Shown: piece after piece, positions 15,434 to 22,913 of the stretch
How the letters are laid out: each line of letters opens with the position of its first letter
Position numbering within the stretch: the first letter of the stretch is position 1
DNA from: CAYIHX01 sp964363305
GTDB lineage: Bacteria > Bdellovibrionota > UBA1018
Length of the DNA: 28,749 bases
Reading direction: 5' to 3'
NCBI GenBank assembly: GCA_964363305.1
Contig: CAYIHX010000045.1
Coordinates: 1 to 28,749, forward strand
The notes under the pieces: generated by a model
Told to the model about the DNA's origin: nothing
What the model saw: the letters and a program-made list of their open reading frames with translations, nothing else
Databases searched by the model: none
Program-made: the position numbers and the translations under genes

Positions 15434-16489
15434 CTATTTCTGCCACTTCGCGAGACTGTAAATTCTGGCTTTCGATTCGCCTTTGGTTTTGAGTGCGCGC
15501 TTTTTAACAAGCGTTGCCACGTCTCGCTCCACTGTGCGGCGCGGGACGTCGGGCATCCATTCGACTACATCCCGGATGGAAAACTCATCCTGCTTTTTGG
15601 CGTGCGCCAAAATCTTGCGATGTCTGGCCTCTGGGGTTTTTCCGGCGCTTTCACGCAAAAGCTTTCGGCCCTCCTCGACAACTTCTTCAGCGGATACAGC
15701 AAAGCACTCCGCTAGAAACTCAAGAATTGGGTGCAATGATTCTAGGGAACGGCTTTGTCGAATGGCCGTGTAGTAGCGGTCACGGCCACGCATGATGGCC
15801 GTCTCACTGGGTACGAACCTCGCGAGACGTTGGCCGCCCAACAAGAGCAGCAGATGTTGCATGAGGCGCACGGTACGACCATTGCCGTCGGCGAAGGGGT
15901 GTATGGATACCGCGATGAAATGAAAAGCAAAGGCCCTGGCAAAGGGATTCATATCTTTGGTGTCATCAAGCCAACGCCAAAGATCATCGAGTAAATCTCT
16001 AAGTTCATGCGGTTGCGGGCAATCGTCTATTTTCTCGCCGGTGGCGGCATTGACGATGCTGACTGGTATTGTGCGAACACGCCCGCACTGTCTTTCTTCG
16101 ATCAGTCCCTGGGTCACTAGCTTTTGTAGGTCGCACATATCAGCAACCTTCAGGGGCCTTGAATCTTCGATCAAGCGTTCCACGTAATCGAGGGCCTCGT
16201 GGTAGTTCTGTACTTCTTTAACATCTTTTTTAGAGCCAGCCACGCGCTTACCCTGGAGGACGGCGGTAACTTCACTTTCACCGAGGTTGTTGCCTTCAAT
16301 CTGGTTGGAGTATGTGATGGCCCGTACCTTGGCTTTACGCAGAAGGTTCACCTCTTGCGGGGTTCCGAGGTACTCGTCCAAGAAGGGCTTGGTTTCAGCA
16401 ATCCGCATGAGCGATTTCACCAGGTTGTCCGTATGAACAACCTCATGGGGAATCTTCAGGCGGCTTAGGTGGGGGTATCTTGAATCCAT
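15434..16489 (-). CDS. fic: Fic-domain AMPylase with C-terminal winged helix
   Basis: The 351-residue Fic/DOC protein shows the catalytic motif H197-P-F-A-D-G-N-G-R205 (canonical HxFxDGNGR), so it should transfer AMP or another NMP from the nucleotide to a target hydroxyl. The N-terminal inhibitory helix S61-N-Q-I-E65-G66-N matches the class II (S/T)xxxE(G/N) motif, so activity is probably autoinhibited. Residues about 285-350 form a winged helix (FSIRDVVEWMPDVPRRTVERDVATL), which could bind DNA. The ATG at 16489 has no Shine-Dalgarno, and a promoter places the transcript start on it. The promoter is packed with TGGCGG repeats, which suggests autoregulation by the winged helix (inference). 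Confidence 0.92.
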   Translation of the reverse strand: MDSRYPHLSRLKIPHEVVHTDNLVKSLMRIAETKPFLDEYLGTPQEVNLLRKAKVRAITYSNQIEGNNLGESEVTAVLQGKRVAGSKKDVKEVQNYHEALDYVERLIEDSRPLKVADMCDLQKLVTQGLIEERQCGRVRTIPVSIVNAATGEKIDDCPQPHELRDLLDDLWRWLDDTKDMNPFARAFAFHFIAVSIHPFADGNGRTVRLMQHLLLLLGGQRLARFVPSETAIMRGRDRYYTAIRQSRSLESLHPILEFLAECFAVSAEEVVEEGRKLLRESAGKTPEARHRKILAHAKKQDEFSIRDVVEWMPDVPRRTVERDVATLVKKRALKTKGESKARIYSLAKWQK

Positions 16490-16494
16490 GACAC

Positions 16495-16523
16495 ATTGTC
16501 CGCCACTTGCCCGCCACTGTCAA
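16495..16523 (-). promoter_or_regulatory. fic promoter (predicted leaderless)
   Basis: On the minus strand a perfect TTGACA (16518-16523), a 17-base spacer and GACAAT (16495-16500) lie only 5 bases before the fic ATG. Transcription should begin on the ATG. The spacer consists almost wholly of two GTGGCGG units, so a protein bound there would cover the promoter. Confidence 0.7.
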
Positions 16524-16576
16524 TGTGGCGGGAATGCCAACTTCAGACTTTCCCGCCATTTGTCCGCCATCCGCCA
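16499..16576. repeat. TGGCGG operator-like repeat array upstream of fic
   Basis: Five copies of CCGCCA (TGGCGG read toward fic) start at 16500, 16511, 16553, 16564 and 16571, with one inverted copy at 16526-16531. Copies 1-2 and 3-4 are each 11 bases apart, one helical turn. CCCGCCAC (16510-16517) and GTGGCGGG (16525-16532) form an 8-base dyad. The two clusters also look like an imperfect duplication of about 40 bases shifted by 53. The arrangement is that of a multi-site operator. Confidence 0.65.
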
Positions 16577-16763
16577 TGTTGACGGGCAATCCTGCCGTGG
16601 ACCAAGGCCCGACTGCGGCGCGCTAATTTTATGTGGAGTGATCTTGCAACAGCGAAAGAAAAAGATGGCGATAAATTGCTTTCTTTGACTTCGGCCCCTT
16701 GGTCTGGCGGCGTAGAGTTAAGGGTCGCTAATGGTAGAACTCGTAAACTCATTGGCGAAAAAA

Positions 16764-16839
16764 TGGCGTCCCCACCGGGATTCGAACCCGGGTTACCTCC
16801 GTGAAAGGGAGGTGTCCTAGGCCTCTAGACGATAGGGAC
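16764..16839 (-). tRNA. tRNA-Glu (anticodon TTC)
   Basis: The minus strand folds into a full cloverleaf. The acceptor arm GTCCCTA pairs with TGGGGAC, with discriminator G and encoded CCA. The anticodon stem CCTCC/GGAGG closes the loop CTTTCAC, giving anticodon TTC, and GGTTCGAATCC forms the T-loop region. Six T follow the CCA. The gene sits at the junction between the accessory block and the housekeeping right half. I found no second copy of its 3' end in the window that would mark an integration site. Confidence 0.95.
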
Positions 16840-16865
16840 GCGTACAGGCCGTACAACCGAAGCCC

Positions 16866-17846
16866 TTAGGTACTCGGGCTGGCCAGTCTTTTCAACACGT
16901 TTTTTTCCTCGAGGTAAGTCACGAGAGAAACCAAGGTCTGATTCACCGGTGTAGCGATTCCCAGGCGCGTGCCCTCTCGAACGATATAGCCGTTCAACCA
17001 CTCCAATTCCGTCCTCCGACCCGCCCACAGATCTTGGAGCATCGAGTTCAGATTCGTAGCCGTGGCTTCCGCCGCCTGAAACACCCTCGCCTCATCGGCC
17101 TTCGTCAGAAAAACTCCTAGCTCTTTCCCCACTTGCATCGATTCCTTCACCACCAGCTCTGCCACCCGGCGCAGCCGCGGATCGCTCGCCATATGCCCAT
17201 TCGGCGCCTGAGCCGTGGCGCAGAGAGCATTGAGCGCGATATTCCAGAGCGCCTTCCTCCATTCGGCTTGAGCCACCGGCCCCTCAAACAGGACCGGAAC
17301 CTGCGCGGCCCGAAAATCCTCAGCCGTGCGCACCAGTCGTTCTGGATTCCCCCCCCCGAGTTCCACCCCGGGCGTCCCGGCCACCTCGAACTCGGCCGCT
17401 CGTCCGTGGGGAGAAGGTTTCACCCCAAACCAGCAAATGGCACGCTGCCAGCGACCGGAGGCGAGGAGGGACTTCTCCGCCTCTTCAAAAACACCGAGGC
17501 CGTTCTGGCAAAAAATCAGCTCGTTCGACTCATGAAGCCGGGCCCGAACCTCAGCCAATACCTGTTCAAACTGAAAAATTTTACTACAGATGAAAACACT
17601 CGACTGAGGGGGAAAGGGCGGGCAATCGGCCCAGACCACCACCTTGGGTCTGGCTCGAAACCCTCCCGCCTCGCCAAAAGCGGGCAAAAACTCAAGCCCA
17701 TCCTGGAACGCCAACTTCTGGGCCTCCGAACGGACCACCAGCACGGTTTCAAAGCCCGCTGCCGAGTATTTTCCCGCCAGGAAGGCACCGATGCTCCCGC
17801 CTCCGATCACGTAGATGAAACGCCTCTTGGCAACACCTGATGTCAT
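16866..17846 (-). CDS. panE: PanE/ApbA-family 2-dehydropantoate reductase
   Basis: The 326-residue oxidoreductase shows an N-terminal NADP-binding GGGSIGAFLAG (residues about 15-25), the family's CQNGLG segment, and the C-terminal substrate domain with EWRKALWNIALNALCA (catalytic Lys). The NLNSMLQDLWAGRRTELEWL stretch carries the substrate-binding Asn and Ser-Met-x-QD signature. Such enzymes reduce ketopantoate to pantoate for coenzyme A synthesis, though paralogues with other substrates are common and no pan genes are adjacent. The ATG at 17846 lies about 50 bases from the divergent gene's preferred start. Confidence 0.85.
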   Translation of the reverse strand: MTSGVAKRRFIYVIGGGSIGAFLAGKYSAAGFETVLVVRSEAQKLAFQDGLEFLPAFGEAGGFRARPKVVVWADCPPFPPQSSVFICSKIFQFEQVLAEVRARLHESNELIFCQNGLGVFEEAEKSLLASGRWQRAICWFGVKPSPHGRAAEFEVAGTPGVELGGGNPERLVRTAEDFRAAQVPVLFEGPVAQAEWRKALWNIALNALCATAQAPNGHMASDPRLRRVAELVVKESMQVGKELGVFLTKADEARVFQAAEATATNLNSMLQDLWAGRRTELEWLNGYIVREGTRLGIATPVNQTLVSLVTYLEEKNVLKRLASPST

Positions 17847-17896
17847 TCGCCTCTCAGCTTATGGTACGACGAGGACCAAAGGAAGAGGCTGAATTT

Positions 17897-18892
17897 ATGA
17901 GTAGACGCGGGCCCCTCTGGATTGAAAATTTTCGAAGAACCTGGAAACGCTACGCTCCCCTCGACCCCGAAAATTTTTCGCCGACTCGCGCGGGTATCGC
18001 ATTGCAGAAGGGAATCCGGGCCCTCGCAGACGCTCCGATCGGCCCGCGCCCCCGTGAGGCTCTCGCCGGCCAGCCCTTCGATGCCCATCTGCTGGCTGCT
18101 TCTCCCCTGTTTCGTACCAGCCGGAAGCTCTTTCTCAAAATGGGCGGTACCTTCACGCCTTCTCTTCTCTCTTCGCCACGCTCCCTGACCTCGCCCAACC
18201 TGATCGAAAACCACCTCGAATATAGCCCGATCGAGAACGAGATGCTCTGGTTGGCGACTGATCCGATCGAGAGCAAGAAAGTCGATGGACTGCTCCAGCT
18301 CCGAACGTACTCCTCCAGTCTTTTTCACGAGCAAAATCATCGCATTCTCTGGGCCCACCTCCCCCCTCCGGCGGCGGGACGAAACTCGCTTCGTAAGTAT
18401 CTCAATCTCTGCGAGGCGATTGTCGTCACGACTGACATGACCTTAGGCGACGAGCTCAGCCATGGTTTCAGCGAATTTTTCTACCTGGCCGGAACCACCT
18501 ACGATCCGGGCACCGATCTCAAAACAGTGTGGCGGCCCTCCGGCCGTGAGTATCGCAACTACCTGCAAGCGCTGCTTCACGCCACGTACCTCAACCTCGA
18601 AAGCTATGGCTCCGATGGTATCAAGACCCTCATCCCGTCCATGTTCCCCACCCTGGGCAAGATGGCCGAACGAGCGGCCGATCGTGCGCTCAGGCTGGAT
18701 CGCCTCTTTGTCGATTTCACCAATCCTGAATGGCAGGGACGCCACGCCAAAAAAGTGCTCGAACGAAAAACGCTTCCGCCAGGGCGTCCAAAACCCATCG
18801 AAATCGGCGATGCCCCCTCGGATAACCGCATCGCTTACCTCTTCTTCGAGAAATGGCTCGACCTCTTCGGCATAGCCAAAGGCTCAGCGTGA
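17897..18892 (+). CDS. Uncharacterised protein with HExxH motif
   Basis: I do not recognise this 331-residue protein with confidence. It has no signal peptide or membrane segment. A clear H144-E-Q-N-H148 motif sits in SSLFHEQNHRILW, as in zinc metallopeptidases. An acidic stretch with possible third ligands follows (LCEAIVVTTDMTLGDELSHG). Composition is otherwise ordinary for a soluble protein. The ATG at 17897 is chosen because GGAAGAGG lies 7 bases upstream; an earlier ATG at 17840 would overlap the divergent panE start. It could be a cytosolic metal-dependent hydrolase, but the motif might be coincidental. Confidence 0.75.
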   Translation: MSRRGPLWIENFRRTWKRYAPLDPENFSPTRAGIALQKGIRALADAPIGPRPREALAGQPFDAHLLAASPLFRTSRKLFLKMGGTFTPSLLSSPRSLTSPNLIENHLEYSPIENEMLWLATDPIESKKVDGLLQLRTYSSSLFHEQNHRILWAHLPPPAAGRNSLRKYLNLCEAIVVTTDMTLGDELSHGFSEFFYLAGTTYDPGTDLKTVWRPSGREYRNYLQALLHATYLNLESYGSDGIKTLIPSMFPTLGKMAERAADRALRLDRLFVDFTNPEWQGRHAKKVLERKTLPPGRPKPIEIGDAPSDNRIAYLFFEKWLDLFGIAKGSA

Positions 18893-19117
18893 CCCCAGAG
18901 CCTTCACCAAATCCGTATACCCGCCGATTAACCGGTCGTCGGCCCAGATCTGCGGCATCGTCTTCATGCCACTTTTCTTCTCCAGCGCCTCCCACTGGGC
19001 GTCGTCATCCTCTTCCACTAAAATTTCTTCGAACGGAATGCCTCGATCCTTGAGCAACCGCTTCGCGCGCTCGCAGTAAGGGCAGTAATTCATCGTATAG
19101 ACCACTACATTTTTCAA
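18884..19117 (-). CDS. grxC: Glutaredoxin (GrxC-like)
   Basis: The 77-residue dithiol glutaredoxin has the active site C12-P-Y-C15 in VVVYTMNYCPYCERAKRLL, the cis-proline segment TMPQIW and the glutathione-binding GGYTDL. It reduces disulfides and glutathione mixed disulfides in the cytoplasm. The start is taken as TTG at 19117 (then KNVVVYT), which overlaps the stop of the upstream methyltransferase gene as TTGA. Longer readings would run far into that gene. Re-initiation after the upstream stop would explain the lack of an independent Shine-Dalgarno. Its 3' end overlaps the convergent HExxH-protein gene by 9 bases. Confidence 0.88.
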   Translation of the reverse strand: MKNVVVYTMNYCPYCERAKRLLKDRGIPFEEILVEEDDDAQWEALEKKSGMKTMPQIWADDRLIGGYTDLVKALGSR

Positions 19118-20223
19118 ACTCTGCGTAAGAGACCTCGTTTCGTTTCGAGGTAAACCGTAATCTCCTGCCGATTCGATGGCAACTGCCGAGCGCGCATTTT
19201 CGAAAACCCGAGGTCTTTGAGCATCTCTAAAAATTTCGGCAGATGGTCCGCCGTTTTCCACTGATTCAACTTAAGCACCAGGAGCGCCCCAAGCACCCCT
19301 TCTCTCCACATGCCCCAGACGTGCCGAAAGCTCTCGACTGAAACATCGGGAGGCGTATTCATGTCGAGCAGAATCCAGTCGATCGGCTCGCTGACCTGCT
19401 CCTTCCGCAGCTCAAACACCGGCTGGCGCAAGTGATGGAAGCGAGCCCCCCCATAAGCGCGCAGACCGGGCCCCATCAAGCCCGGATCGACCCCCCACAC
19501 CACCATGCCGCGTTCCAGACAAGCGTAAGACATGCCCCCAGGGCTAGCTCCGACCTCGAGCACCCGGTCGTCTTTCCGAAACGGAATATCCCAGAGCAGC
19601 TCGCTCTCGGCGAGCTTGAGATAAGCACGCGAAGGCGCCTCATCCGGAAAATCGCAGGGAAGGACTCCACCCGGATACCCGGAATGTTCCGGATGATGGA
19701 CATGCGCCCCGATCCAGGCCTCTCGCTCCTCAACCAACACGAGGTCGATGACCCATTCTGCGTCATCTGCTCGCTCCGGCCGCCCTCCAAACTGCCAACC
19801 TGCGCGCACGAGTTCGCGTCGCGCGGGGGCAGACCAGGCTTGAGGATCAAAATTCAGGGGCTCCTCGCCGCCGCCATATCGCTGCCGTTCGCAGACATGA
19901 ATGCGATACCGTGCGCCCGGCGCTCGACGAGCCATGAATTCTTGGGCCCAAGCCAAAAACTCGGAGACCCAATTCGGGTCCTGAAGTTTGAGCATTCCGA
20001 GACTCAAGCCGTATTCGCGCGGAAAAATCGCACCGAGCCTCAGCGCGGGGTCGACCTCCTGGGCGTCGGCCCGCTTGAAAGTCACGAAACCAGGCCTCGA
20101 GTAACTCGGCTTCCAACCCTCGGCCGCATGCGCGAGCTCATTTTTCAAAACAATCTCCGCCCCGTATTGGCAAAGCACATAGAGAAACGGCGACGAGAAG
20201 GGCAAGGACGCGGGAGGACTCAT
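19114..20223 (-). CDS. RlmM-like 23S rRNA 2'-O-methyltransferase
   Basis: The 369-residue protein has an N-terminal region of about 190 residues resembling the THUMP-like part of RlmM. An FtsJ-type domain follows, with SAM motif LEVGASPGG (222-230). The catalytic tetrad K203 (YLKLAE), D287 (ILLDMNTP), K318 (LVLKLNQ) and E354 (QEITVYLE) is complete. RlmM methylates C2498 of E. coli 23S rRNA, so a similar role is likely, though the low-identity N-terminus leaves the exact target open. AAGGG precedes the ATG. The stop overlaps the glutaredoxin start. Confidence 0.82.
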   Translation of the reverse strand: MSPPASLPFSSPFLYVLCQYGAEIVLKNELAHAAEGWKPSYSRPGFVTFKRADAQEVDPALRLGAIFPREYGLSLGMLKLQDPNWVSEFLAWAQEFMARRAPGARYRIHVCERQRYGGGEEPLNFDPQAWSAPARRELVRAGWQFGGRPERADDAEWVIDLVLVEEREAWIGAHVHHPEHSGYPGGVLPCDFPDEAPSRAYLKLAESELLWDIPFRKDDRVLEVGASPGGMSYACLERGMVVWGVDPGLMGPGLRAYGGARFHHLRQPVFELRKEQVSEPIDWILLDMNTPPDVSVESFRHVWGMWREGVLGALLVLKLNQWKTADHLPKFLEMLKDLGFSKMRARQLPSNRQEITVYLETKRGLLRRV

Positions 20224-20278
20224 AGCCCTTCAGTAACACATCTTGCGCTCGCCCCCGAAAAGCGGGAAAGCAGAATCC

Positions 20279-20680
20279 ATGCACCCCCCAAGCCTCGGCC
20301 TTCGCCACGTCGCCCTCAACGTCAAGAACGCGCAACTCACCAAAGAGTTCTACATACGGGTCTTCGGCCTCGCTCTCGAATGGGAGCCTGACCCTCAGAA
20401 CGTCTACCTCACGCACGAAGGCCACGATAATCTGGCCATCCATGAAGCGACCGAACCTGCAGCTGAGCACGGCCAGCGCCTCGATCATATCGGATTTGCC
20501 GTGCCTGAACACGCGGATGTCGACGCCTGGTGGGCCCTCGTGCAGCGAGAAAAAGTCGAAATTGCAAAAGAGATCAAAACCCACCGCGACGGTGCGCGCT
20601 CATTCTACGTCAAAGACCCAGACGGCGTGATCATCCAGATCATCAGCCATCCGCCGATCAGCCACCGAGCTCGAGCTTAA
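20279..20680 (+). CDS. VOC/glyoxalase-fold metalloprotein
   Basis: The 133-residue vicinal-oxygen-chelate protein is made of two paired beta-alpha-beta modules. Metal-ligand positions are visible: His in LRHVALNV, Glu in LAIHEAT and His in LDHIGFAV. The fourth (usually Glu after DPDG) is Gln in DPDGVIIQI. Such proteins include glyoxalase I, dioxygenases and antibiotic-binding proteins, and the substrate cannot be told. The ATG at 20279 is preferred to a TTG at 20243. It diverges from the rlmM-like gene and converges on cyaY with a 23-base overlap. Confidence 0.83.
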   Translation: MHPPSLGLRHVALNVKNAQLTKEFYIRVFGLALEWEPDPQNVYLTHEGHDNLAIHEATEPAAEHGQRLDHIGFAVPEHADVDAWWALVQREKVEIAKEIKTHRDGARSFYVKDPDGVIIQIISHPPISHRARA

Positions 20681-21002
20681 GATCTACGGACGCAGCCTCG
20701 CGAAGGTAGTCACGCAGATACTGAGTCGCTTCGATTCCGCGCCCCTTGTCGTCGAGCCACCGACCGGTGGCCTCCTCATAGTCGAAGTGAAAGGCAACGC
20801 CCTTGGCGGCAACCGCCATCCAAAGCTGCCGCACGGATGGCTGCGCGCTGAGAATACATTTCGAACCGTCCGAGAACACGATGCTCAACGCGCCTTGCGA
20901 TTGATCACACTCCGCGACGTCTGGATCGATGGAATCAAAGGCCTTCTCCACCTTCGAGAAAATCGCTTGGACGCGCTCCCGGTAAACCTTCTCTTCAACC
21001 AT
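20658..21002 (-). CDS. cyaY: Frataxin-like iron-binding protein CyaY
   Basis: The 114-residue CyaY/frataxin regulates iron-sulfur cluster assembly by binding the IscS desulfurase and iron. Family features are the acidic first helix (FSKVEKAFDSIDPDVAECD), GALSIVFSDGSKCILSAQ in place of the usual INxQ, RQLWMA (the W contacts IscU) and FHFDYEEATGRWLDD. The ATG at 21002 gives the normal size; an upstream extension to 21155 would be too long and would overlap the divergent gene. No Shine-Dalgarno is seen, and a promoter lies 35 bases upstream. CyaY supports a proteobacterial-type host. Confidence 0.88.
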   Translation of the reverse strand: MVEEKVYRERVQAIFSKVEKAFDSIDPDVAECDQSQGALSIVFSDGSKCILSAQPSVRQLWMAVAAKGVAFHFDYEEATGRWLDDKGRGIEATQYLRDYLREAASVDLKLELGG

Positions 21003-21008
21003 GCCGCG

Positions 21009-21037
21009 GTTATGGCGCCGCGTCGCAGTGATGTCAA
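21009..21037 (-). promoter_or_regulatory. cyaY promoter (predicted leaderless)
   Basis: On the minus strand a perfect TTGACA (21032-21037), 17 bases and CATAAC (21009-21014) precede the cyaY ATG by 6 bases. Transcription should start at the ATG, consistent with the absence of a Shine-Dalgarno. Confidence 0.65.
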
Positions 21038-21141
21038 ACCCGGTGTGTCTTCGATGACCGCAAATCGTTAAGCCTGTCAGGTATCGCAACGCATCATCCG
21101 AAGAGATTGATGGGTACAGCAGAAACGGCAGGAAGATTTCA

Positions 21142-21597
21142 GTGAAAACAGGCACAGTTGCGCTCGTTCTGCGTTGCCCGACGGCCAGACCGGCTGATGC
21201 GGTTTTGGTCGAAGCCCTTTCCGATGGAAGGGAAATCCAGCTCGTGGAAGCTGCCGTGATCGCCGGCGAGCCCGAGCCTCTCCGGTTGGTCTACGACCAC
21301 CGAAAGAGGGAAGCGAAAGAAGACGATGAATTCGGAAACTATGTCGAAGACCTGCTTTCCAAGCCCTTTCTGAAAAACGAAATTCAAAGCCATGCTGTTC
21401 AGTGGCTGAAATCGAAGATACGCATCGAGCAGTACAACCGCTCCGAAGTCGAAGCGGTCCAGGTCATTGCCGACTATGCGGTGAAGCTCTTTCGATCTGA
21501 CCCGGAAAAGATCGATTTTCTGCTCGCCGGGCCTCAAGCTCAGGTGCGCGTGCGGATCTTCCTCGTCGAGACGGTCTCGTCGGCGCTGGTCGCATAA
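21142..21597 (+). CDS. Small protein of unknown function
   Basis: I do not recognise this 151-residue protein. It is soluble, mixed alpha/beta, with a charged middle (DHRKREAKEDDEFGNYVEDLL) and no signal peptide, membrane segment or cysteine cluster (a single Cys near the start). A GGAAG Shine-Dalgarno precedes the GTG at 21142. It lies 47 bases before rnd on the same strand but rnd appears to have its own promoter. It diverges from cyaY. Confidence 0.6.
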   Translation: MKTGTVALVLRCPTARPADAVLVEALSDGREIQLVEAAVIAGEPEPLRLVYDHRKREAKEDDEFGNYVEDLLSKPFLKNEIQSHAVQWLKSKIRIEQYNRSEVEAVQVIADYAVKLFRSDPEKIDFLLAGPQAQVRVRIFLVETVSSALVA

Positions 21598-21606
21598 ACC
21601 CTCCCT

Positions 21607-21635
21607 TTGACGTTCGTCTGGCTTTTAGCTAGGTT
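21607..21635 (+). promoter_or_regulatory. rnd promoter (predicted leaderless)
   Basis: TTGACG (21607-21612), a 17-base spacer and TAGGTT (21630-21635) would start transcription at about 21642, at or just before the rnd start codon (TTG 21642 / ATG 21645). No Shine-Dalgarno is seen. The -10 is weak. Confidence 0.45.
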
Positions 21636-21644
21636 CGCCCCTTG

Positions 21645-22856
21645 ATGACGTCTCACCCCATTCCGATTACCACTGCCGCGCAGATCACTGATCTCGCGCG
21701 CGAGCTTCGCAAAGTCGACACGATCTCTTTTGATACCGAGTTTATCCGTGAAAATACCTTCTATCCGGTCGTCGAACTTTTGCAGGTCGCTACTGAAACC
21801 GAGTCGTGGCTCGTCGACGTGCAGGCATTTCGGCAAGGGCGCTCCCATCGTACGGACGAACTAAAACCCTTGCTCGAGGTCTTCACGGATCCGAAGATCC
21901 TTAAGGTCCTCCACGCGGCCCAGGGAGATCAGGAGTGCCTTTACACGGCATTCGAGATCCTGGCCTCTCCTTCGCTCGATACGGCCGTGGCCGCCTCCCT
22001 CTTGGGATACGGCGAAAACATAGGGCTTGGCAATCTCACGAAGTCCGTACTGGGAATTCAGTTGAAGAAAGGCCATGGCCGGACGAACTGGTCCGTCCGG
22101 CCGCTGCCCGCGCAGCTGCTCGAATATGCTCACGGAGACGTGACTCACCTCGTAAAAATGGGAAAAACCCTGCTGGAGAAGCTCGACCAGGCCGGGCGAC
22201 GAGACTGGGCGCTCCAGCTGAGCCGAGAATGGGAAGACCCGAAACGCTACGAAAATGACCCGGAAGCCATGGCGATTCGCCTGGCGAAAGGCGGCCGCAT
22301 GGATAGCCGGGGCTACGCCGTCTTGAACGAGCTCGTGCAGTGGCGCGAGAATCGCGTGCGCCAGCTCAACCTTCCCCGGCGATGGGTGGCCGATGACTCC
22401 GTGCTCTCCGACCTCGCGCAGGTACGCCCCAAAGACGTCGACCACCTCGGGGCCTTTCGCGGCCTGAACAAGGGCGAGATCAAGAACAGCGGCACTGCCA
22501 TTCTCGAAGCGATTCGCCGGGGCGAGAACCGAAAAGACCTTCACCTCCCGAAGTCCAAGCGTCCGGATGTTCCCTCCGATGCGGAGGAGCAAGTGCTGGC
22601 CCTGCTGAAGTGCTACGTGGGCATCCTCTCCGCTCAGCACGCGATTTCCGCCCGAAACCTGGTGACGACGCAACAACTGCTTCCTCTCTTACGAAGTGAA
22701 GCGATGACTGCGGAGGCGCTCGCCGAGGAAGGCGTGCTCTCTCAGGCGTCAGCCCGCCTGGTCGGAGACGAGATTCTCGCCTTTTTACGAGGAAAACGCG
22801 CCCTGTCAGTGACGACCCAAGACGGCAACGCGTCCGTCCGAATCGTGTCCATTTAA
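21645..22856 (+). CDS. rnd: Ribonuclease D
   Basis: The 403-residue 3'-to-5' exoribonuclease is of the DEDDy family and acts in tRNA and stable-RNA 3' maturation. Catalytic motifs are D30-T-E32 in ISFDTEFIRE, the Exo II Asp in LHAAQGDQECL and the Exo III YAHGDVTHLV with its Tyr and Asp. An HRDC helical domain (about residues 215-290) and a C-terminal helical region follow, as in E. coli RNase D. Its length (403 versus about 375) is normal. The start is ATG 21645; a TTG immediately before could also serve. Confidence 0.92.
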   Translation: MTSHPIPITTAAQITDLARELRKVDTISFDTEFIRENTFYPVVELLQVATETESWLVDVQAFRQGRSHRTDELKPLLEVFTDPKILKVLHAAQGDQECLYTAFEILASPSLDTAVAASLLGYGENIGLGNLTKSVLGIQLKKGHGRTNWSVRPLPAQLLEYAHGDVTHLVKMGKTLLEKLDQAGRRDWALQLSREWEDPKRYENDPEAMAIRLAKGGRMDSRGYAVLNELVQWRENRVRQLNLPRRWVADDSVLSDLAQVRPKDVDHLGAFRGLNKGEIKNSGTAILEAIRRGENRKDLHLPKSKRPDVPSDAEEQVLALLKCYVGILSAQHAISARNLVTTQQLLPLLRSEAMTAEALAEEGVLSQASARLVGDEILAFLRGKRALSVTTQDGNASVRIVSI

Positions 22857-22875
22857 TTTTATTCACATGGAGAAC

Positions 22876-22904
22876 TTGCCAGGCGCGCAAGGCATGGCTA
22901 CGAC
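22876..22904 (+). promoter_or_regulatory. Possible promoter of the MFS gene
   Basis: TTGCCA (22876-22881), 17 bases and TACGAC (22899-22904) end 9 bases before the ATG at 22914. No Shine-Dalgarno is present there. The -10 matches only loosely, so this is a weak member of the leaderless set. Confidence 0.35.
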
Positions 22905-22913
22905 TTTCTACCA

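Noticed and set aside
16631..16804. A 57-codon plus-strand frame (MWSDLATAKEKDGDKLL...)
   Set aside because: It runs into the antisense of the tRNA-Glu gene, giving the familiar spurious SPPGFEPG string, and has no SD or known similarity.
19432..20391. A 319-codon open frame on the plus strand
   Set aside because: It is antisense to the RlmM-like gene, which has a complete catalytic tetrad, and it reads through the start of the glyoxalase-fold gene.
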